NCBI GenBank assembly: GCA_905221605.1
Contig: CAJNDS010000620.1
Coordinates: 10,001 to 74,000, forward strand
Length of the DNA stretch: 64,000 nt
Direction of reading: 5' to 3'
Origin: Symbiodinium natans
Taxonomy: Eukaryota; Sar; Dinophyceae; Suessiales; Symbiodiniaceae
A program made the position numbers and the translations under genes. Shown here one piece after another: positions 38,935 to 47,806 of this stretch; position 1 is the first letter of the stretch; each line of letters opens with the position of its first letter. Below the pieces are notes generated by a model that saw only the letters and a program-made list of their open reading frames with translations, searched no databases and was not told the DNA's origin.

Positions 38935-39405
38935 TTACTTTGTTACTTCTAGCTCCGCTATAACGCCTTGGCGCAAGAGCGGGAGAAGCTGATCTTTCAG
39001 CTTTGGAAGCACTCTTCTTCCAAATGCTGCTAACACACCTTCGGTAGCTGCAGCTGTCGTCTTGTATTCAATGGCCGGTGCTGCATCGCCAACGTTCTTG
39101 AAAAGGGATTCAACTCTTGCCATCCCATGGTCGATGCAAAGACGAATCTGGTTACTACCTTCGCTCAGAAGGAGTTGGGCATCCTCACGCAATGTGCCTT
39201 GGATGAGTCGGACCTCTTCGCCAGCATTCTTGACTGCAAATTTCACAACTTCTTTCGTGCTGTTTGTGGTCGTCAAGATAAGTTCGTCGGCCACAGTACC
39301 GGCATCAACAATGCACTTGCGGATGTTCTTTGTGCCAACGTCAACGATATAGGCGGCGGCACCAATGGTACCAACGGCGCAGCCGGCTGCGACCACGCCG
39401 AACAT
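38935..39405 (-). CDS. Small membrane-anchored ORF, unknown function
   Basis: A complete 156-codon ORF beginning MFGVVAAGCAVGTIGAAAYI, a Gly/Ala-rich membrane segment or signal anchor (residues 1-21), followed by an amphipathic helical domain (GTKNIRKCIVDAGTVADELI, EEVRLIQGTLREDAQLLLSE, IRLCIDHGMARVESLFKNVG) ending AELEVTK. The spaced polar/aliphatic pattern resembles membrane-tethered coiled proteins. The stop codon overlaps AAGTAAGG, so a splice donor joining it to the frame at 38899 is possible. Frame quality upstream of the Met is poor, supporting this start. Family not recognised. Confidence 0.5.
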   Translation of the reverse strand: MFGVVAAGCAVGTIGAAAYIVDVGTKNIRKCIVDAGTVADELILTTTNSTKEVVKFAVKNAGEEVRLIQGTLREDAQLLLSEGSNQIRLCIDHGMARVESLFKNVGDAAPAIEYKTTAAATEGVLAAFGRRVLPKLKDQLLPLLRQGVIAELEVTK

Positions 39406-39619
39406 TGTTCCCCTTTGAACTGACGCTTGATGTGGCGCTTGAGCCGAAGTTGGAAAGCATCAGAAACAGTGCAGTCGCGACACACAGCTGTTCGAGAAGA
39501 GGTCTCTCATGGAGGTGTTTCAAGAGGTCTTCCGAAGAATGCGGGAGGATCATGCATATAGATGATCGGGCTTTGTCGGATAGTGGGATCCCCAAAATGG
39601 GACCTCCCCTACACAGGAT

Positions 39620-39672
39620 CCCTCTAAACCCTAAGCCCTAAACCCTAAACCCTACACCCTAAACCCTAAACC
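39620..39672. repeat. Telomere-like CCCTAAA cluster
   Basis: Five CCCTAAACCCTA-type units in 50 bp. Confidence 0.85.
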
Positions 39673-39769
39673 TCTTTGGGCCCAAGATGCCCAGGCATTC
39701 TTTAGTGGACGCCACGGGTGCATAGACCAGTAAGCCGCCAATCACCTAGTAGGCCGCCAGTCACCTGTC

Positions 39770-40080
39770 AACCTCCCCAGACCCTTAGAGGCCTCTCTCT
39801 GCCCTCACCAGCCCTCCCAAAGACCCCTTAGAGACCCCTCACTGCCCTTCACTGCCCTCCTAAACTCCCCCAAGGACCTTAGAGGCCCTTCACTGTCCTC
39901 CTGAACTCCCGCAGGGACCTTCGCGGTTTTTATTGCCCTCCGCTGCCCTCCATTGCCCCCTAAACCATTTCAGCAACCCTTAGAGGCCCTCGACTGCACT
40001 CCACTGCCCTCCTAAACCTTCCAGGCACCCTTAGAGGCCCTAAACCCCGCCATGAACTGCCTCCTAAGGCCTTTTAGGGA
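39770..40080. repeat. CACTGCCCT dispersed repeat block
   Basis: Seven to nine units of CACTGCCCTCCTAAACTCCC / CCCTTAGAGGCCC, immediately left of the solo fold-back arm. Confidence 0.8.
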
Positions 40081-40083
40081 AAA

Positions 40084-40226
40084 TTTGTTTTGAGTCTATG
40101 GGCCTAATGCTCCATCTCTGTTTCGAAGTTGTTTTTCTGAGCGAAAGAAGTGCCAGAATTCAATATGATTTACTCTGCGAATAGCCTTCAGAGGGTCGAA
40201 AAGGTGTCTACTTAAGAGAGAGTCTG
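40084..40226. mobile_element. Single arm of the fold-back element
   Basis: Aligns by eye over about 140 bp with 27797-27949 (CTCCATCTCTGTTTCGA, AGAAGTGC.AGAATTC.ATATGATT, AAAAAGGTGTCTACTTAAGA), including the CTGGCCGTGCCGRCCT flank. No second arm nearby. Confidence 0.75.
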
Positions 40227-40479
40227 GCCGTGCCGACCTGTTTAGACCAAAAGAAATGCAAAATGACAGAAATGACAAAAATGACAGAAATGACGGGCAT
40301 CGGAGGGAAAATTCTATGGGACTATCAACTGGCCTGCTATCATCAAGAAAACGTAAAAAATGACAAAAATGACAAAACTGGGCTCGCCGCCGGTCCGCGC
40401 CGCCAGGTCTGCATCCGGCATGCACCGAAATTGTAATTGAAGGCGGACGTCCGCGCACCGAAATTTTCCACAGAAAACA

Positions 40480-41045
40480 TTTGAGCTTGTCATTTTTGTC
40501 ATTTCTGTCATGTTTGTCATTTTTCGTCAAGGCGGTTGGACTGGTGAGTCGGGAGTTTTTAGGTGTTGAAAATTCACAACAAAAACCAGGAAATGACGGA
40601 AATGATGGAAATGACGGAATGACGCAAATGACGGAAATGACGGCAGTAATTTTTTCTGGCGGGAAAAGTCTTGCCGATGAGACCGAACTAACACTCGACA
40701 GACAAGAGGGTAACAGTCAGCAGGGCATGGACAGCATTTTATCAAGCAAACTTTGACAAGCCAAGTTTTGTCAATTTTGTCAAGTTTTGCATTTTGGTAG
40801 GCCAGGCTCACCGCTCTTGTGGGCGCATTTCAGCATTTAACAGTTTTTCACAAGAATGTCAATTGCGTCAAAACCCCTTCGACGTACAGACTCACCTGTC
40901 AATGCGCAACAGGCGGACCCGCAATTTCTCAAGAATTTTAACGTCAATTGTGTCAATTTTGTCAATAGTGTCAAATTCTTGTCTTTTGGAAGACTTGCAG
41001 CCACGCGACAAAATTGACAGACTTCATGGAATTGACGGACTTGAC
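40480..41045. repeat. Composite 9-bp-motif repeat element, copy 2
   Basis: Same internal order as 35225-35745, including GTCAGCAGGGCATGGACAG, CACCGCTCTTGTGGGCGCA, CCTTCGACGTACAGACTCAC and GGAAGACTTGCAGCCACG. Fuller left part with GGAAATGACGG units and a GGCAGTAATTTTTTCTGGCG end. Confidence 0.85.
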
Positions 41046-41059
41046 AGAATTAACATGGT

Positions 41060-41140
41060 ATATATATATATATATCCATACGTATATATATATATGGTCC
41101 CCCTCCCAAGACCAATTCAAAAAAAATATATATATACATA
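41060..41140. repeat. (TA)n microsatellites
   Basis: TATATA runs at about 41058-41075, 41083-41095 and 41128-41138. Confidence 0.9.
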
Positions 41141-41441
41141 CACACCAAAACTCAAGGCCGAGGCTATAAGCAGCCCAAAGCTGCAGGAACCACTATGAGA
41201 ACTTTAGTGTGCTGATGGCCCAGGCGTGGCACTGGGGGTAGGGGGGGAGCCCTTCGAAAAGGTTTCAATAAATCGTAACAGCGTTCCCCAAGACCTTCCT
41301 AGTGGATTTGGAACCTTGCATTCGGAACATTTAGGGGAGACTTCCAAACACCTCCAACCCCAAAGCCGAAACCCTACACTCTAGTTACATACTTGGCGTC
41401 CCTCCTTGATTATGATGATTATAATCCTTTTTTCAGTCGTC

Positions 41442-41443
<2 letters not shown>

Positions 41444-41487
<44 letters not shown>

Positions 41488-41492
41488 CAGTA
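41444..41492. repeat. (GTA)n microsatellite
   Basis: About 15 GTA/TAG triplets, followed by a C run. Confidence 0.95.
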
Positions 41493-41532
41493 GGCACCCC
41501 CCCCCCCTACCAACTACCTTTTTCAACTTTAC

Positions 41533-42430
41533 ATGTTGCCAGTGCGTGCGAGTGGCCAGAGCATGCATGCCCGCACGATGATTACGTCCATGTTACCAGT
41601 GCGTGCGAGTGGCCAGAGCATCCATGCCCGCACGATGATTACGTCCATGTTACCAGTGCGTGCGAGTGGCCAGAGCATCCATGCCCGCGCGATGATTACG
41701 TCCATGTTACCAGTGTGTGCGAGTGGCCAGAACATCCATGCCCGCACGATGATTGCGTCCATGTTGCGTGCGAGTGGCCAGAGCATGCCATGCCCGCACG
41801 ATGATTACGTCCATGTTACCAGTGCGTACGAGTGGCCAGAGCATCCATGCCCGCACGATGATTACGTCCATGTTACCAGTGCGTGCGAGTGGCCAGAGCA
41901 TCCATGCCCGCGCGATGATTACGTCCATGTTACCAGTGTGTGCGAGTGGCCAGAACATCCATGCCCGCACGATGATTGCGTCCATGTTACCAGTGCGTGC
42001 GAGTGGCCAGAGCATCCATGCCCGCACGATGATTACGTCCATGTTACCAGTGCGTACGAGTGGCCAGAGCATCCATGCCCGCACGATGATTACGTCCATG
42101 TTACCAGTGCGTGCGAGTGGCCAGAGCATCCATGCCCGCACGATGATTACGTCCATGTTACCAGTGCGTGCGAGTGGCCAGAGCATCCATGCCCGCACGA
42201 TGATTACGTCCATGTTACCAGTGCGTGCGAGTGGCCAGAGCATCCATGCCCGCACGATGATTACGTCCATGTTACCAGTGCGTGCGAGTGGCCAGAGCAT
42301 CCATGCCCGCACGATGATTACGTCCATGTTACCAGTGCGTGCGAGTGGCCAGAGCATCCATGCCCGCACGATGATTACGTCCATGTTACCAGTGCGTGCG
42401 AGTGGCCAGAGCATCCATGCCCGCAAAACA
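41533..42430. repeat. 57-bp minisatellite, about 16 copies
   Basis: Unit CCATGTTACCAGTGCGTGCG + AGTGGCCAGAGCATCCATGC + CCGCACGATGATTACGT. One unit (about 41757-41810) lacks ACCAGT. Private variants (GCGCGATG, GTGTGTGCG, AACATCC, GATTGCGTCC) occur together at about 41689-41765 and again at about 41911-41990, so a four-unit block was duplicated. Two plus frames and one minus frame are stop-free. Confidence 0.95.
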
Positions 42431-42487
42431 AGGCATGAACCAATTTTTCCTCATTTTTTAACATATCCAAAGTGCTCCGATGGGGCT

Positions 42488-42590
42488 CAAGTGCCACGCC
42501 TGCCACAAACTTTGCACTTGCGTTCCGTTGTGGGTTGCTTGAAGTGCCACGCCTGCCACAAACTTTTAACTTGCGTTCCGTGCACAGTGC
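42488..42590. repeat. 53-bp direct duplication
   Basis: AAGTGCCACGCCTGCCACAA...CTTGCGTTCCGT occurs at about 42488 and about 42541. The region to 42970 has ORFs on both strands, including a Pro/Ala/Gln-rich minus frame at 42595-42906, with no recognised domain. Confidence 0.8.
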
Positions 42591-42969
42591 GAAATTATGC
42601 TTCCGTTTGCAAAATCCACAAGTGATTTTTTGTTGTGTTCAATGCTGGAAGTACCACGAACATGAACGAGCTGCCCTGCGAAGCCAGCTGCGTGGCTCGC
42701 GGGAATGCATGCGGGGCAGCAGGTCTGGATTGGTTTGTGCTTGGGGCTGGCATTGCGGCTGCTGCCAAGCTGGCCTCTGGACTGGTTTCATGAGTGAACT
42801 GGAGCTGGATGGGAAGCTGATGCTCAGCTGGCGTTGGGGCTGGCGACTGCTTCTGAAGCTCGGCGGACGGCTCAACCTCATATACCCCTTGTTTGGAAAA
42901 CAACAAGTGAGTGCGTGCTCAGTTCATGTGCTGTGCTGTGGGTTTTGTACACAACATGAAGAATAGAAA

Positions 42970-43104
<135 letters not shown>

Positions 43105-43988
43105 GAGTGAGCAGCGGAGCCGCTTGATGAACAGCACCTGACATGCAGTGCGCAGCATGCGTTACAGCCAGCGTCAATGCTGAAGGGAAGCTTTGAGGGT
43201 GTGCATCAGCCAAGCATCGGATGAGTATGAGTCCCCATGGCCGCTGCGCCTAAGACCAACCCGAGGCCTGCCCCATCGCCGGCGGAGCCGTGGCCCTTTC
43301 CGCCATGTTTTCATCACAACCTTTCCAGCATCCATGGTCCAAACGAGACACAACCCCCAGGGGTTTTTGGGAATGTCGAGGCAGGCATGGGGCGCACCCC
43401 AACGGGACGCGTTGCTGGGCAAAACAACTGACGGTCAGCAGAAGTTGTTCTTCTACGTGTAGTAGAAACAGCTACCTGGTTCTAGAAGTTGGTTGAACAG
43501 ATGTGAGGCTACGAACATACACTAAACATTGTTGGGTTCCTTGGTGATAACTTGAAAACCTTTAAATGAGGCCGTTTGGGCTTTCTAAGCTTGACAGCTG
43601 ATAGACCTGGGGCGGCTGCGAGCAGATCCCGCCGTAAATGCAACCTGTCCGGCCGAAAGCTTCACTGCGATATGGGGGCACGGGTCATTTCAGGCTTCCA
43701 GGATGATGTCTCAGCAAGAACTTCTCACAAGCCATGTCGGCGCATTGTTTGTCAGCTGTTTCGGGTCGTCACGAAGTCTCAGGACAAAAAAAGGCAGAGG
43801 CATGTGGCCGGCCTGTCGCGGATGAAGCAAGTCAGTTCCAAGGACCCCAAGATAATATCACAATAAGACAAATCCCCTGGAGTCTATCTCCTGGTACCAG
43901 AACCGGGATCCTGGTGAAAAACTTGCACGGAAGAACTTGAGCAGGCTTCACTGGAGCCAGTCCCGTTGGATGGCCACCTAATTAAGTA
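43105..43988. other. No recognisable gene
   Basis: Overlapping 60-96 codon ORFs on the plus strand and one of 82 on the minus, none with a motif I know. Confidence 0.35.
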
Positions 43989-44579
43989 CTAGGCACCCCG
44001 GCGGCTGCGGGGGTCCACACGGCGATCCGGTGGATCGTGGAAGTCGGACAGGCGAGGCGGTCGCTCAGTTTCGAAACATCCACCGCCGCAACTACCGCCG
44101 CAAAGGTCTTCTCCTTCTCCGTGGCTTATGCTTCTTCTTGCATGACCTTTGTCTTTTACCATTCCTCGGAGTTGTTTCAAGGATGCATGGCAGTAGAACC
44201 AGCCTCGATAAGTATCTTCATCGTCACGCTGCTCATACTTGAACTGGATTTCGTCATGTTCTGCACTTGATGATGCGAATAAACCTGTCAAACATGGGTC
44301 GTAGCCGCCGGGGTACATCTCTATCAATGTGGCTCGCTGCCACCTGCCATTGCTCTCGTCACGGATGGCAAAATCCCGATTGTGTGTGGTCACTAGTTCG
44401 GCGTTTGTCTGGTCATCTCCCAGGCATAGCGCAAGCCCTGCATAATCTTTGGTCTTGGTCAAATAGGGCTGGTTGGCGGGGCAAAGTAATTTGCGAGGCA
44501 TGTCCCCCAAGTAAATATGCTCAGTCCTCCCAGCCACGTCACCACCTCCAGCAGGCCTTCGGTTTGCTTGAACACACAA
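43989..44579 (-). CDS. Probable exon, unknown product
   Basis: A 196-codon frame with a convincing core at about 44460-44100: LTKTKDYAGLALCLGDDQTN, FAIRDESNGRWQRATLIEMY, EIQFKYEQRDDEDTYRGWFY. This acidic, aromatic-rich composition looks like a globular domain. The last 40 residues (Gly/Cys- and Arg-rich) may be read-through into an intron. No family recognised; no clear start. Confidence 0.45.
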   Translation of the reverse strand: MCVQANRRPAGGGDVAGRTEHIYLGDMPRKLLCPANQPYLTKTKDYAGLALCLGDDQTNAELVTTHNRDFAIRDESNGRWQRATLIEMYPGGYDPCLTGLFASSSAEHDEIQFKYEQRDDEDTYRGWFYCHASLKQLRGMVKDKGHARRSISHGEGEDLCGGSCGGGCFETERPPRLSDFHDPPDRRVDPRSRRGA

Positions 44580-45763
44580 AAGAATAATTCGCTAAGTGCC
44601 AAGTGCTCACTACGGAGAACTCCGGAACTAAACTGGATGGTCCTTGGCATGACACAGAGTGTGTCATATGCACAGACTGTATAGACCATAAAAAAGCAAC
44701 ATCTCAAGCAAGTCCAAAACCCTTCCCCCTCTGGAGAGCTGGTTGTCCTGAGCATGAGGCACACGTTTTCTGCATACATTCGGAAGTTGGCAACTCATGA
44801 CCGGCCCCCATGCCCCCATAGTGCCAATGCAAGTTGTGCGTCAGGATTGGCATATATTGATGCGTTCCATGGTCCCATGCTGCGTCGCTGCCGTCGACAC
44901 CGGAAGGTGGCAAAGCTTGCCTTGGCTGTATCGGAGCTCAGGAAGCAATGAAACATCTGCCCTCATACATTTTTCCCAGCAGGAGGCATCAAAGTTCCCA
45001 GTATTCAATCACAAATAGAGCATCATCTTTCCCCACACTTCTCAAACAATCTATCACATGGACGGACAACGCCACTGAAAACATGACCCAGGCTGCTGTG
45101 ATCCCCGTAGCCACGTGTTGGTGTGATAATGAGTTGGTGGTGGCCCGTGGCCCAAGTCCCCGCCGTGCCACTGCATCCCATCGTGCCAGCGCATCTTCAG
45201 GTTTTTGAGCTGGCTCCGCACGACGAAGCTGAGCAGGTGCCGCTTAGCGCAGGCCATTTAGCCAGGGAGCAATTCCCTCGGCAGGGTGAGTCTAATGTGT
45301 CTGATGATTTTTGCACACCCATCGCATTCAGATCAACGAGAGGGAAACTTCTAAACTCTTCATATTGACACTGCCCAAGCGTTTAAGCCCTGTGCAAGCC
45401 TGGCCGCCTCCATATCCGTGTGTTTGGCGGCCTTCAGAACACCTGCCCACTGACCTGAGGAAGTTGCGGACAGCGGCCATTTCTCTGGTGAAGGGTGTTG
45501 AGCGCCACAAGAGTCAAAACTTGCTCCATGTCCACCCGAACTTGCTGCGCCAAGGTCGGAAATTCCGAACTTACTCTGGGCCAAGGTCGGAAAATTCCGA
45601 ACTTGCTCGGGAAGGTCGGCGTGCAAAAAAGAAGCTGAGAAAAAAAAAAGAAGCCCCCTTGCCAGGTTTTTCGTCACATCTCATGAAGCATTTTGTATTG
45701 AGAGGTGCTGGGACGCTTATTCGCTTCTTGTTTTTAGCTGCGGCGGCGCTTGCGGGAGAAAAG
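44580..45763. other. No recognisable gene
   Basis: Several overlapping short ORFs. A short direct repeat (CAAGGTCGGAAATTCCGAAC and CAAGGTCGGAAAATTCCGAA, about 45550-45605) is the only structure noted. Confidence 0.35.
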
Positions 45764-46132
45764 TTAAGAAGGTGAGAAAGTGGTCTTCCCTGTTGCATCT
45801 GCCTTTATTCTTCTGCTGCCACTCATCGCCCAGTCCGTTCTGCACCTCACCGTCGGTGAGAAAACGCTGTCCCGGCCGGCTGCCCACCCCTTGAAGGCTT
45901 TGACAATCACGGACGCCGGCGCAACGTCGTAGTCAGGGCCGCACATTTCCCGTAGGAAGCCATACCACAGATCCACAGGGTGCATTTCCGGCACTGGGAC
46001 TGTCGCGTAGCAGTGTAAGCGGCGTGATTGCAAATTTGCGCAGCTTGCGGAGTGCCAGCTGTTTGCTTTTCCGACAATGCCCGCCCACTTTTTCCGGCGG
46101 TGTGCAGGAGTATTGTGAACGTGCAATGCCAT
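45764..46132 (-). CDS. Possible exon or small ORF, unknown product
   Basis: A 122-codon ORF starting MALHVHNTPAHRRKKWAGIV with a plausible middle (PVDLWYGFLREMCGPDYDVA, VIVKAFKGWAAG). No domain or neighbour clue. Could be a fragment of a mobile element. Confidence 0.3.
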   Translation of the reverse strand: MALHVHNTPAHRRKKWAGIVGKANSWHSASCANLQSRRLHCYATVPVPEMHPVDLWYGFLREMCGPDYDVAPASVIVKAFKGWAAGRDSVFSPTVRCRTDWAMSGSRRIKADATGKTTFSPS

Positions 46133-46195
46133 CTTGGTTTGTTTTTTAAATTCAATCTTTTGGGATAGTCCGGCCCGAGTCCGTCGCGCGCATTT

Positions 46196-46262
46196 CCGTC
46201 ATTTCCGTCATTTCCGTCATTTCCGTCATTTCTGTCATTTCCGTCATTTCATTCCGTCATAG
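46196..46262. repeat. (ATTTCCGTC)n 9-bp array
   Basis: Seven copies of GTCATTTCC, the reverse orientation of the GGAAATGAC arrays seen at 28.9-40.6 kb. Confidence 0.9.
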
Positions 46263-46420
46263 AAGGGGGGCGCAAGCCGAAATTTAAGCCCTGCTGTCAG
46301 TGGTGGGTTTGGGGGTATTGCGAATTTCAACCCATAAGCTCTCCTGGCTGCTGCGAATTTCAACCCATATGCTCTCCTGGCTGTCAATGGCGGGGTTTGG
46401 GGGTGGGGGGCTCGGCTCTG

Positions 46421-46526
46421 AAGGCAAACGGGGCAAACGGGGCAAATGGGGTAAACGGGTTAAACGGGGTAAACGGGGTAAACGGGGTAAACGGGGTAAA
46501 CGGGGTAAACGGGGTAAACGGGCAAT
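46421..46526. repeat. (GGGGTAAAC)n 9-bp array
   Basis: About eleven copies of GGGGTAAAC/GGGGCAAAC on the plus strand. Confidence 0.92.
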
Positions 46527-46618
46527 GTAGGGTGCAGGAATAACAGAACTGACCTGGTAAACGGGGTAAACGGGATCAACCGGTGTAATTAGCCAGGCAA
46601 CTCGTAAGACAACAAAGT

Positions 46619-46701
46619 CTCGTTTACCCCATTTACCCCATTTACCCCATTTACCCCATTTACCCCATTTACCCCATTTACCCCATTTACCCCATTTACC
46701 C
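46619..46701. repeat. (TTTACCCCA)n 9-bp array, inverted relative to 46421-46526
   Basis: Nine copies of TTTACCCCA, the complement orientation of the neighbouring array, about 95 bp away. Confidence 0.92.
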
Positions 46702-46729
46702 TCGCCCCGGAGCTTTCGACAGGACAAGT

Positions 46730-47105
46730 GCACGAAGCCCTTCTGGCTGTCAATAGTGGGATCCTCGGCTCATTTTGGCCGGCCCCAGGGAAAACCACGT
46801 CAAAACCGTTCAATTCCGTCACCCGCGTTGGCCCGTCGCCTCCCGTCAATTCCGTTAATTCCGTCAATTCCATCACGTTTGGCCCGCCCCGTCAATTCCG
46901 TCAATTCCGTTAAATCCGTCACCCGCGTTGGCCCGTCGCCCCCCGTCAATTCCGTCATTCCGTCACCCGCGTTGGTCCCGCCCCCCGTCAATTCCGTTGC
47001 CCCCGTCAATTCCGTCAAATTCGTCAAATCCGTTCAATTTGGTTGCATCGCCGGTTGTGGGCTTTAAACGCAGCGTTCGACGCTTTTTTGACGCTTTTGA
47101 CGCTT
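46730..47105. repeat. Inverted copy of the 30590-31190 repeat
   Basis: Reads CTCGGCTCATTTTGGCCGGC, CCGTCACCCGCGTTGGCCCG units, CAATTCCGTCAATTCCGT units, then GCATCGCCGGTTGTGGGCTT and AGCGTTCGACGCTTTTTTGA: the mirror order of 30590-31190. Confidence 0.88.
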
Positions 47106-47149
47106 TTGACCTCCTGTCATTTTTCGGTTTGCGCCCTTGCGTCGATTAG

Positions 47150-47246
47150 ATTCACTGCCTTGGCCAGCCGCCCAAAGGCCCTTCACTGCCCTTACTACCC
47201 TTAGCCGCCCAAAGACCCTCAGAGGCCCATCACTGCCCTTAGCCAG
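47150..47246. repeat. CACTGCCCT repeat interrupted by the copia insertion
   Basis: Ends CACTGCCCTTAGCCAG exactly where the LTR starts. In the uninterrupted copy at about 30520-30541 the same text continues CCGCC. Confidence 0.8.
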
Positions 47247-47781
47247 TTGATATATGTGACCCTCCTAGTTTCCCAGTTGACACGTGATGTGCACTTGAGT
47301 TGTCTGCTATGAGTGTGAAGCATAGGCACGAGGACATGTCAGGCAGTGCAGATTTCTTTTGGCTTGGTGAGACCTTGTTTTGAGTGGGAAGAACCGTTTT
47401 CTGTTCGTTTTCTCGAAACTCGTTTGTCGGAACTCGTTTCCTGTTTGTGACCTGGTATTTGGTGACCAGAAGTGACTCAAGCCAGTTTAGGTCTGCACAG
47501 AGCTCAGCAGAGCACCTAAGAGGTGCTAGGAACCTACCCACAGTGTTTAGGAGTAGAAGTTCCATGGCTGAGTGTTTTCACCTGAAGTACCTTTGTTTTC
47601 CCATGTCTGGCAGACAGTGTTTGAAGCTGGAGAGCCGTGCTCGCATTGGCTCAAGACGAGCGGAGCTCGAGAAGCTGTGAACAGCGCAGTGAAAAGAGTC
47701 CGCACTTCGTGCTGTGAGGGTTGAGTGTAGTCTTGACCTGAGGTCCCTTAGGCCCCCGTAGCTGTGCCACGAGTTTCAACG
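47247..47781 (+). repeat. 5' LTR of the copia element
   Basis: Starts TTGATATATGTGACCC and ends just before the primer-binding site. It contains ATTGGCTCAAG (47645-47655), matching the last bases of the dinoflagellate spliced leader, and a CCACG/CGTGG stem at about 47768-47784. Length about 535 bp; right end inferred from the primer-binding site. Confidence 0.7.
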
Positions 47782-47793
47782 TGGTAGCGGAGC
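47782..47793 (+). promoter_or_regulatory. Primer-binding site
   Basis: TGGTAGCGGAGC resembles the widespread TGGTATCAGAGC of plant copia elements, complementary to the 3' end of initiator tRNA-Met. It lies 13 bp before the gag ATG at 47807. Confidence 0.7.
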
Positions 47794-47806
47794 TTCGTGC
47801 TCCAGC

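Noticed and set aside
41533-42625. Possible CRISPR array or repeat gene at the 57-bp array
   Set aside because: Units abut with no unique spacers, so not CRISPR. ORFs are open in three frames because the unit is a multiple of three, so I list it as a minisatellite.
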